Shown here piece after piece: positions 21,824 through 32,027 of a stretch of 64,000 bases of DNA (its first letter is position 1; every line of letters starts with the position of its first letter). The notes beneath the pieces were generated by a model. It was not told where the DNA came from. It saw only the letters and a list, made by a program, of their open reading frames with translations, and made no database searches. The position numbers were made by a program, and so were the translations under genes. This stretch comes from Cryptomeria japonica (taxonomy: Eukaryota; Streptophyta; Pinopsida; Cupressales; Cupressaceae), in NCBI RefSeq assembly GCF_030272615.1, contig NC_081407.1, positions 147,561,744 through 147,625,743 of the forward strand, given 5' to 3'.

Positions 21824-23217
21824 CTACTGCTGCAAAGACTCTATGGGACTTGCTTGTATTTTCAACTGTAGGCTCTGATGCTGCCATCCTCTAATTCCCT
21901 GCCATCTGACCCTAAGGGTACTCTCTCTCCATGTGCCCCATGGCTCCACACATGAAACAAGCACCACATGCCTGAAACTGAGTGCCCTAAGGCCTAGAGA
22001 AAGACTGTCCCCCTGTCTTGCTAGAACCACTATACCCACCCCTGGAGGACTACTGAGTCCTCGCCGGAGGTGTGTAAGGAACCTGAGATCACTGATCTTG
22101 CCTCTGACCCTAAGACTAACACTTCTTGGGGTTTGCACCCTACTGAATCTATGGAGGCCTCTACCTCTGGTTCTGCTATGATTGTTGCGGAGGAGGGGGT
22201 TTGGAGAACCCCGGTGTGTGTTTGTTATTACCTTTTTCAATGGGGTTTCTAAAACTCATATGTCTGGGGTATAGGGTTTCAGTTCTGGAACTGATCCCTT
22301 GTATCCTATGGCCTAACCTGAATCTCCTCTGCTATCAAAGCCTTCTCCACGGCAACCCAAAGGCTCCCTGGAGCAAACATCCTCACTGGTCCTGTTATGC
22401 CAGCATTCAACCCTCTGGTAAAATGGTTGATGAGGAGCTTCTTGTCTTTCAGGTAGTCCACGTATGGCAAGAGCTCGAAGAACTTGCTCTCGTACTGGGT
22501 CACTAAGAGACCCTTCTGCTGGAGGTCATGAAACTCATCTATCCTACGCTGTCTGCAATACTTTGACAAGTACCTCTCCCTGAACCTCTCTATAAGAATC
22601 TCCCACGTGAGGGTATCAACAACTAAACCACATGTGTATTCCTCCTATCTCCACCATGTGGAGGTTGTTTCTCTTAATAGGTGGACTACTACACGTACCT
22701 TTAGATTTCTCTCATTAGAGCGCAATGCAAAGCACGTATCTAGGCTCAAAAGCCAAGCCTCAGCTTCTACCCTGTCAGTAGATCCCCAAAACAATGGTGG
22801 TTGGAGGTGCATAACCTCTCTGATTAGATCCCCTGGATCCCGACGTGCTCTCTCATAATACACTGGCTCTGCTACTAGAGGTGGTCCTGGTAGGTGAACA
22901 GAGTTGGGCTCATGCCCAACCTGACTCTCTACGGGATTAGGAGGTGGACTCCTACTCCGTTCCCTATCTACCGATCTATGGCTCCTTGAGTTCTAGTTTT
23001 CAACATGATGATCCTCTGCTAGAAGCCTTTCCTAGACTATCCCTATTAGGTTTTGGAGTGCTTCTAAGATGTCTCGGTTTGGGTCAACTGACCGTTCGAG
23101 AGGGGCCTCTGGGTTCCTTTCCGGAACCGATTCCTCCCTATCGACCTCTTCATGTGCCATACTTTCACGCCTAGGACCTAAACCACGTCTACAAGCTTGT
23201 TGCGTAGTCAGAGGCAT
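21824..23217 (-). pseudogene. Chromovirus Gag
   Basis: Gag polyprotein from ATG at 23,217 (MPLTTQQACRRG). Pieces: 23,032-23,217; 22,645-22,863 with DRVEAEAWLLSLDTCF and TSTWWR, typical of the retrotransposon Gag domain; 22,306-22,569 with DEFHDLQQKGLLVTQYESKF and ELLPYVDYLKDKKLLINHF; and a zinc knuckle at about 21,917-21,960 reading CFMCGAMGHMEREY, whose last Cys is replaced by Tyr. Gag forms the particle and binds RNA. Frameshifts and stops separate all pieces. Confidence 0.8.
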
Positions 23218-23368
23218 CCTTATGAGAAAATAAAAATTAAATTAAATAAATAAATAATTTTTAGGAGAAATATTTAATTAATTAAAAATAAATATAATAA
23301 AATAAAATTAATTAATTAACTAATTAAAGAGAAATGTAATGGAGAAAGGTTCCTAGTGTTGGAAACCT

Positions 23369-23381
23369 GGCTCTAATACCA
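23369..23381 (-). other. Primer binding site, chromovirus
   Basis: The minus strand reads TGGTATTAGAGCC, one C-to-T change from the initiator tRNA-Met primer site. It is three bases inside the 5' LTR edge at 23,385. Confidence 0.85.
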
Positions 23382-24016
23382 AAATGTCATGCCCAAAATT
23401 TTGGGCATAGACGGAATAATTTTTTTTTTAAATAACAACCTAATACCATTAAATTCGCTAATTTGAAAAGCAATAGCAAGTTTTGTCTTAACTATGTTTG
23501 ATTTAATGTAATATCCAAATCAAGTAAGCGAACATAATTTAAATTAAATGCAGAATACTACAAGAATTATTTATTATCTCATCAATTTCAATCAATAAGT
23601 TAATTTAACCAAAAATCTTTAAATTAATTGACAAAGGTAATATTAATCTCCAATCACCATTAATTGCTTTTAAGAACTAAATGAATTAGTTCTAGCACTT
23701 AGATTATTAATGCCTATATCTTATATTAACATTTAATTAAAATGTGGTTAAACTAATTCGACTAATGGGTCAATTAAATCCATAATGAAAATTTCCCTAT
23801 AAAATTTAGCCTGGAATAGCCTAAATTTAGATGGACTAAATAATCCCTTATAGTCAAAATAACTTATAAAGTTATTATAAGTTCCTAAGTAATTAATCTC
23901 CAAAAATAATTACAATTTAAAAACATCATATTTAATGTTTATATAATAAGTCATAAAATATGAATGTATAAATAAAATAATTAACCTAAGGTTAGAATTC
24001 ATACATTCATACAATT

Positions 24017-24020
<4 letters not shown>

Positions 24021-24067
<47 letters not shown>
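24021..24067. repeat. (CT)n microsatellite
   Basis: About 23 CT units followed by an (AT)n tract to about 24,096. Confidence 0.9.
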
Positions 24068-24099
<32 letters not shown>

Positions 24100-24418
24100 T
24101 ATTTATTTATTAAACATAGATATTTAAACATGGGGATACTTATTTTCTAAATAACATTAATATAACAATACCCATTTAACCTAATGAATTTATTATTAAA
24201 AAACCCCTCCCAACCCTATTTCTTCTTCCATCTAAATGCCTTGCCCTAACCTTATTTTTGGGTTAGGGCTTAACCATGATATTTTTCTTGAGAGAAGTGT
24301 GTGTGTGTGTGTGTGTGTGTTTTGTTGCAGGGCAGGGGAGGCTGAGGGTTTTGAAGAGGGAGGGAGGCAGTGCGGTAGCCAAGCTCGAAGAAGGGGAGGG
24401 AGCGGTGGCGTGGGGTTT

Positions 24419-24562
24419 CCCCGGCCGCCACTGTGTGTACACACAACGGCGGTGGAGCCAGGTGCTGCCCACTATGTGTCCACATAGTGGCGGCCACGGG
24501 CCATCCATTGTGTGTCCAAACAGTGGAGGCCATGGGCCGTCCACTGTGTGTCCACACAGTGG
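24419..24562. repeat. GC-rich palindromic minisatellite, right LTR
   Basis: About four units. The last, at 24,541-24,562, is a perfect palindrome: CCACTGTGTG, two bases, CACACAGTGG. Spacers read GGCCACGGGCC or GGCCATGGGCC. Confidence 0.8.
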
Positions 24563-25661
24563 TTTGGCCCTTCGGCTCCCCCCAAATAGTTTATTTTATT
24601 TAATAATAAATATAGTTTTTTTTTTAATTAATATTTTTTTTTTGTTGTATATATATATATATATATATATAAAATCTATCCATGGTTAAATCCAGGGTAG
24701 ATTTAATATGGATTTTCATAGATGAATAATGTTATTTTTTAATTTTTTTTTAAACTTGCAGGAAATTAATAAATGAAATGGCAGCTTAGCATTAGTCTAA
24801 TATTTTTATTTCTTCCTTTAGATCTAGACATAAATCTATATTGCAATTATTAAAGTTTAATTCTGCAATACATAAAGGAGAGAATGACAAAATTAATTAA
24901 ACTATATTCAACAACTACAATAGTCTAGAATATTTTAAATTAACCTTAGGGATAGACATGTTAAATCTATTAAACCATGATTTGGATTTGAGAATAAATA
25001 ATAGGACTAATTCTTAATTTTATTTTACTAACATGCAAGCTTTCTACTTTACTCATTCCATTATTTCAATATGCCTAAAGAGATAAATGAATTTCTTTAT
25101 TTTTCAGGACTACATATACACAACAAATATTATTTTCAGAACCATAGGAATATAATCCAGAAATACAAATTTCATTTTTTGCAATAATAACCTAACAGAA
25201 TAATGCATTTCTTTAAACATATTTAGCATACAATATAGTCAACATTACAAATGGGTGAGTTACCCAACTAGTCTCTCATTTCAATTAAATGAGGACTTAA
25301 ATAAAATAGATACATTTTTGTTTTCAAAGTAAATACAACATGCAACTTCCATTTACATTTCTGCAACTGACATATAGCATCCTTTTTTTCTGATTCTTTT
25401 TCTGCAAATCAAGTACAAAACCAGCAACTTCTAACTTGTCTGTTTTTCTTTTCTTGCAAGTAACTTGCAATTAAATCAATGGCTATGACCACGAAGTGCT
25501 CACCTCCCAGCCTAGGCTTACTAGAAGCCACCCCCGAGCTTGGAGAACCAAGCCCTAGATAGGTTACACACATGCAAACACAAGCAAAGGAAAAACACAC
25601 AACAACACTTTCCCAACCAAGGCTACATTTCACCACAAAACGTGATGATTTTACATGGGTG

Positions 25662-25683
25662 CACTAGTACATTCGGGTCAAAA
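25662..25683 (+). repeat. CACTA left terminal inverted repeat
   Basis: CACTAGTACATTCGGGTCAA matches the inverted right end with about three differences including a one-base gap. TCCGAC/GTCGGA motifs follow repeatedly to 25,930 and are likely subterminal transposase-binding repeats. Confidence 0.85.
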
Positions 25684-25869
25684 TTTTGACGGCAAATCTT
25701 CAGAATTCTGACATAATTTTGTCGCACTACCGACAAAAAAAGTCATCAAAAACTTTGTGTCGGAAGTTTCGACTATCCTTGTGGTCGTTGCAATTCCGAC
25801 ATCACCTCCAACCTTTCTGATGGCCGTCATGGATGCTCATACCCTGAAAGAATACCGTCGGAATCTCGA

Positions 25870-26093
25870 CCTATCGTCGAAATTCTAACTCCAAAGGGTA
25901 AAATTCTAAAAGAGGAGTGTCGTCGGATTCATAGCATCCTCGTCAGAACTCTCTTGGAGGGCGTCATAATTACTCTCCTGGAGGCCGTCGTAATTACAAT
26001 GGCATCCAGAAGAGTTCTAATGAGGATGCTTTGCATCCAACGGCACTCCTCTTTCGGAATTTTACACTTCGGAGTCAAAATTCCGACGATAGG
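25870..26093. repeat. Long foldback near the CACTA left end
   Basis: Arms 25,870-25,972 and 25,991-26,093 are 103 bases each, align without gaps at roughly 80% identity by eye, and are separated by an 18-base loop. Outer arm ends read CCTATCGTCG and CGACGATAGG. GTCGGAAT-type subterminal motifs occur inside the arms. Confidence 0.85.
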
Positions 26094-26099
26094 CTGATT

Positions 26100-26325
26100 T
26101 TTTGGAAATTTTTTTTTTATAGGAGAATATTGACATTGGTATCTCTCTTCTATCTCTCTTCTCTATCCCTCTCTACTATCTCTCTTCTCTCTCCCTTCTC
26201 TAGGTCTCTTTCTCCATCCCTCTCTTCTTCTCTCCCTCTCTACTTCTCTTTCTCTACCCTCTCCAGGTCATTATCTCTTCCTCTCACCCTCTCTCTCTCT
26301 CACCTCTATAGGTCTCACCTTCCAT
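26100..26325. repeat. CT-rich low-complexity tract
   Basis: Pyrimidine-rich sequence made of CTCTCT, TCTCTTCTC and CCCTCTC blocks on the plus strand, next to the foldback. The plus-strand frame through it (26,031-26,351) is a Ser/Leu/Phe product of the simple sequence, not a gene. Confidence 0.8.
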
Positions 26326-27254
26326 TCCTCCATCATTACCCATGTTGTTAAGTTGCAAGATATTTCCCAAAGTACTTGGTTTCTAGGGTTGATTTGCTTA
26401 AGTGTTGGAGTCAGAGTTAGATGAGACCTGCATGATTAAGCTGTATTAAGTGATCAAGTCACCAAGATCTCAATTGTAAACATGACTAGTTTCTAAGGTT
26501 TTAGGGTAGCATAGGTCAAGATTGAGGTATGGTGGTCAAGAATTACCTTCCAATGACAAAAGACATCCAAATGATGAAGAATGAAGGCGATGAACTCATA
26601 GAAGTTTGGAGGAGATAATTTGACTAAGTTAAAATTTGTTTAAGTCATGGTCATGATACTAGCTTGCTCATCAAGAGCAATTTGTGCAAATGAACCCTAG
26701 AAATGTGCCCATGCTAGAGAAGCAAGAATTCCAATAAAACCTAAGGCAATGCTAGTAAGGGGTCAAAATTAAAGAATTAGGGTACAAAAAACAAAATTTG
26801 GCTAAGTCAAGATGTTGCTCAAGGATGACCTAAATCATGGAGTGTAAATCAATCATGAAACATGAGAATGGATAGGTCTTGACCCAAGCAACGTAAGTCC
26901 CCCTTGTGATTCCAGCAGATATCACATCACAATCATTGAGTCTATCTACAATATAAAGTCAAGACCTGTCTATTGGAATCTTGGAGTCATCCCATTTGAT
27001 CGCGTAGTTTAGCACTTGGGAGGATTTTGCTCAAGAGAGGATAGAATACTTAGTATTTTATTTTGTGTTGCATAGTGAATAAAAAACACATCAACAGAAA
27101 CCATTGAAAGGTTTGGTTAAAGCCTTCGAATCACAATCTCTATGACAAGCTATCAAGAGTGCCCAAAATTTGGAAACTTTAGTATCCAAGAACATAATTC
27201 ATAAGGCACCACTTTTAGAGCAACCAAAGAAGCCTATCAATGAAATATTTTATT

Positions 27255-27490
27255 TACCTTGGATATGTTTTATCCTAAGTGTGATATTCCACTATTAAAA
27301 AGCTTAATTAGGTAATATTTTTACTTAGGTAGAATAAGATAATGAGTTGCACATTCTCCTTCTTTGATTGAGATTCTACTTTTTCCTTGTCACAAATTTG
27401 GAAACTTGGATAAGCAATTTCTTTTTTTGGTTTTCTACCTCTTCATGATCCTCATGGATTTGGAATCTTGGAAGCTATATATTGTAGGTT
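27255..27490. repeat. Direct repeat A, copy 1
   Basis: Shares with 30,055-30,290 the ordered segments GGATATGTTTTAT / GATATG TTTTAT, TTGCACATTCTCCTTCTTT, TTTGGAAACTTGGATAA and TTGGTTTTCTA. Copies are 2.8 kb apart and diverged. Confidence 0.65.
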
Positions 27491-27643
27491 TTTCCTCGAT
27501 TAACATAACAAATGAAACTATTGTGAGCTTTTATATCTTAACATACCAAGGGCTTAAGTTTGGGGATGATAGGGGGATGATGAAGGGGGCGGGGTGGGAT
27601 GCAAATATATATACAACTTAAAAAATTAATTATAAAAGGATGT

Positions 27644-27900
27644 GTATAGAATAAGTATAACAACTGTAAATAAAACTTTGCCACACTATGTAAATTTTAC
27701 AATAAACATTAAAAATATGTCAATGATTGCATTGAAATTTGAACATTAACAATGGTGGTAGAGTTTTGGAACTTTGGGAACAAACTAAGAATAAGTATAA
27801 GAATTGCAGATGAAACTTTGGCATACTAAGTGTTTAAACTAGTCAACATAAAAAAAATGGAAATGATTGCATTAACAATAAGAATGGTGGGTAGAGGTTT
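27644..27900. repeat. Local tandem duplication
   Basis: Segments starting AGAATAAGTATAA at about 27,649 and 27,789 recur about 140 bases apart. Each continues to AAACTTTG, AATGATTGCATT and AATGGTGG plus GTAGAG. Confidence 0.6.
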
Positions 27901-30054
27901 GGGGTCAATGGGTAGTGCCCCTTGTGGGGGGTTTGGGGAAAATCCCCCATCAAGGTTAGGGGGCATTGCCAAACCTTTAATACGGATGACATTTTCACAA
28001 TAATTTCACCATTTTTGTTTAGAATTGGGTTTCTAATTGGGGTCCATGGGAGACTCATAGGCATCCTCAAGATGGTCAAGAGACTCCTTGGAGTCCCTAG
28101 GATGTCCCTAAGTGGTGTGGCAAGGGGATGTTTCCCCTAAGTATTGCATCTTGAAAAAATAGGGATTTTGGAGGGGGGGAAGGGGTCCCCATGTTTCAAT
28201 GGTTTCAAAAGATTCTAAGTTTTTTTTTTATCTTGTCATAACAAAATATACTCCTCTTGCATCCTTGGATGATTTGAAAATTGAAAACAATTTGACAAGA
28301 AAAAACTAACTTCTAAAGTTTAGACTTAGTTTTCTTTTTTTATCCAAGTCACTACAACATTTCAATGATCAAAGTAGCTTTTTTGGGGGGTTTCGAAGCA
28401 TCCAAAAGGCTTGAGAAATTCAGTATTATCTTTCATTCCACCAAAATTGGAGATCAAGAAGCATGCTCACAAACAAGGATTTGTTTGTAACTTAAGGCAA
28501 TCAACTAGTTTTGGGGGCATTTTCAGGTCTAAAGAACCTACCATTGTGTCAAAAAGGCCCATAAGACCCCATTTTCATCTAAAACTTGTCTCTTTTGGTC
28601 GTAGAAGCATTTAAGGAAAAAAAAAATCACACAACCAATGATATGCCTATACCATACATATTTGAGTTAAAATAAAAATAAAAAATTGACAAGGTTTGGA
28701 GACCATTGAACAATTTGGGAGATTGCTAATACATACACTCAATTTATAAAGTCTCAATTTGATGTACTTACTCTTCGAGAGGCCTATACAAAATCATTTT
28801 GTAATTGTGAACTAAGATAAATTTCCATTTTTGGCAGTTTTCATCATGGATTATGGTATTAAATTCTAACATTCTATTGTCAAGATAAATTCAGAGAACC
28901 ATTTGTACTCAAAACAAGGGATAGTGAAAAATTACATTATGTAGGATCTCCTACCCTATCTCATTGAATTCATTCCTACACCAAGTGACTATGAACAAAA
29001 GTGTAGGTATTTAACAACAATGACATGGTCCATGGACTAGTGATCCTCCTCTTGATACTCCATCTACAAATGAGAACATCTCTTATACATGTTGCTACTT
29101 CAAAATTAAAAGTTGCTTCTTCTAGAACTTTCCATGATTCTTTGCAATAGGATTATATGTCTTCTAGATTCACCCGGCCACTAGGACACATTCCTATCAA
29201 GCATCTTTACTTTTTGAAAAGTAGACCACATTTCAGATCTAGATGACACCATAATGACTTTGATTTCCTCTTGCAAGATATTCCTCCATCATGTAATGCT
29301 TCATCAAAGTTCAAATTTTCTTCTTCAAGGGCTCTCAATGATTCTCTATATAGGATTCTTCATGTCTATGAGATCCACTTCATTGGGAGGCCTACTTAAA
29401 CATTTCACATCTGTTTGTGGACTCTCACCTTTCAAATATTGATGAAACAATTGAGAATATTTGTCTTCTCATTGATGACAATGCCCATCGAGTTACATCA
29501 TCTCCCATTGTAAATTCACTTGTTCTATCCCCACCATATCATGCAACATGACACATTCTATTTCACATTAATTAAGGTCTCACACTTCAGTGATTGTAGT
29601 CCCTGAATCTTCTATGGAACAATCACGGCTTAACATCAACATCAAGACACATGAGTCACTTCAAAAACCATACATCTAAAATCCTTTCTACATTCCACTT
29701 GAATGGGAATTCAACAATTTGACAACTCAAGATTTCCATATTGTGAAAGGAAGGTGCATCATTTGTTGCAAATGAACCTACTACAACATTCACCATTCAA
29801 CATTTTGCATTTCTTTTCTCTCTTCTTTGTGGAGGCACAAACTTTAGGGGATGGGGTGGGTCTATATTATCCTTCACATATGTCACTTGGGATGGAGTTT
29901 TGTCCTATGGATTTTCTAGTCTCTACTTCGAGAGGGTACACTCTCTCTATAATTTGGGGTTATTTCATATTTTACATGGATACCTAACCTTGTGACCCAT
30001 TTCTTCTTACCTCAATTGCACTTAAGGGGTGTGCCAATGTACCATTTTATTCAC

Positions 30055-30290
30055 CAAGTGATATGTTTTATTGTAAGTATGATATTGCATTTGTTTGTTT
30101 AGTTTACTTAAGTAATTTCTTTTAACTTGAGATAATGACTTGCACATTCTCCTTCTTTCATAGGATTATGTTTTTTCCTTATCCTCAAAAATTTGGAAAC
30201 TTGGATAAACAATTCCTTGTCTTTTGGTTTTCTATCTCATCCTCATCTTCATCCTCATGGATTAAAAATCTTGGATATCAAGTGAAGATA
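30055..30290. repeat. Direct repeat A, copy 2
   Basis: Second copy of the repeat described at 27,255-27,490, in the same orientation. The pair could be LTR remnants of a small decayed element or a segmental duplication. Confidence 0.65.
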
Positions 30291-32027
30291 TTGTGAACTT
30301 TTTCATTTTCTCTCTTATGAAATCAACTATGTTATGCTATTTTGATTTTATTATCATTTATATTTAACAATTTTAAAAATGTTATCACTTACATTAATTT
30401 CTTGGTTAATATTTATTTTGTAGATTCTAATAGAATTGAATACCATACCCAAACAATATCTAGTATGAACTAGTTAGTTACAGGCTAGGTTCCAAGCGTA
30501 CTTGGTAACACAATTTTTGAGCTTGTGTTTGTTTATGATTTAACGATTGACGCATCTAGCTTTGCTACGCATCTACTTTGAATACAATGAGAGGGTGATT
30601 TTGTCTAAGCCAAGAGACCCTGCTATCTAATATCACCCAAGAAAGATACTGATATTTTTCCTTGGAAATATAAGCCTTTTGTAAGTATAATTCAATGAAT
30701 TGTGATAATAACTTAAAACGAAGTGAATTAAAATTTGATTGAGTTCCCCATTGTATTTTAACAAATCACCTAGGAAGATGTTCGTTCCTAACAATTTCCA
30801 ATTCTCTTTCCAAAAGGATGAAAAAGAAGAGAAAGGAACTAATTAATGTTGGGACAAAATTTAGAAGACCTATGTTTTGTGTCTGAAAACTACTAGCCTA
30901 GAGAGCATTGAAACAATCTAAAGTCATGGGAGAGTGTTTCAGTTCTATCTCCAGAAATTATGTCCAGTACTCTTGTATTGAATTTTTAAATCCTTCTAAG
31001 TTTAAATGTTCATGAGGAAACTCTAAAATTTTAATAAAATACATAAATGAAAACCAATTTTGTTTTCATCGGAATACTTTTGAAAATCACATCACCTCAG
31101 TAATTGAACTGTAACAATAAGATTGCATACAAAGTGCAGGTTTGCTATGAAACATGTTAAAAGGGTTAAACTGTTTCAATTAATACAAACACTAGAACTA
31201 TTAAACAACAATAGCTTGTTGGTAATCAAGATTTTGGACTATACCCACATTTTACACCTTTTCATACAGTTACAAAGAACATAGAAAGCATGTATGTGGA
31301 ACTATAGATTCCAACATATGTAAAAATACAACAATCTAAATAAGAATGGGAAGCATGTGGAGAATGGTTAAGACATGCATAAATAAAAGGAAAACAAAAA
31401 TCTCTCAATGTGTATCACAAACAAATCAAGGAAAAAAGCTTTTAGGCAGGGGACCGATATGATCATAAAAATTTCAAAACATCCAAAGTATAGAGCATTT
31501 GAGATTTTACAGAGAATGTGCTAATTCAGCTTTATTCATGATGAGGCATATTCATAAAATTTTGCAGTCGCACCATGGTGTTGTTCGTGTTGGCTTTGTT
31601 GGACCCTGCAATTAAGATTCAATATACGTACATTATTCAATAAGATTAACTGTGCAACATAATGAAATATTGAAAAGTGTGTTATCTTATTGAGCTTCGC
31701 TTTGTTTTGAGAATAGTTTAATATTCTCTACTTAACAGGGCCAACCATGTGAAGGTGGGATCTCATTTGGCCCCTCCCCCCCCCTCTAACATCACTCTAA
31801 ATTCCCTGTTAACATCTAACATTCATTCATTCTTTCATCCATTATTAAAATATAACATTCATTCATTATCACATAATGTTCATTAACACATAAAATTCAT
31901 TAACTTTCATTAACACGCAACATTCATCAATAATCATCAACACATATCATTCATGAACATTCATTAGCACATAATTACATTCATTAACACATAAAAATCA
32001 GTCATTATCAAATAAGGTAGATTACAA

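Larger units (their letters stand above)
23385..25661 (-). repeat. Chromovirus 5' LTR (right copy), first part
   Basis: Collinear with 13,097-16,850 of the left LTR minus the copia insertion, with scattered substitutions. It differs by a (CT)n tract at 24,021-24,067 where the left copy has (TG)n, and by one more copy of the palindromic minisatellite (24,419-24,562). It is interrupted at 25,661 by the CACTA transposon; the last three bases (GTG, 25,659-25,661) are its target duplication. Confidence 0.9.
26330..32020. other. CACTA interior without recognisable gene
   Basis: AT-rich sequence. Short open frames (for example 27,364-27,621 and 29,703-29,987) show no known motif. It does hold two repeat structures, listed separately: a ~230-bp direct repeat pair (27,255-27,490 and 30,055-30,290) and a local duplication at 27,644-27,900. 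It lies between the left end and the 3' end of the second CACTA gene, so it may be 3' untranslated or spacer DNA. Confidence 0.5.

Noticed and set aside
26031-26351. Ser/Leu-rich frame at the CACTA left end
   Set aside because: Encoded by a CT-rich simple sequence and part of the foldback arm.
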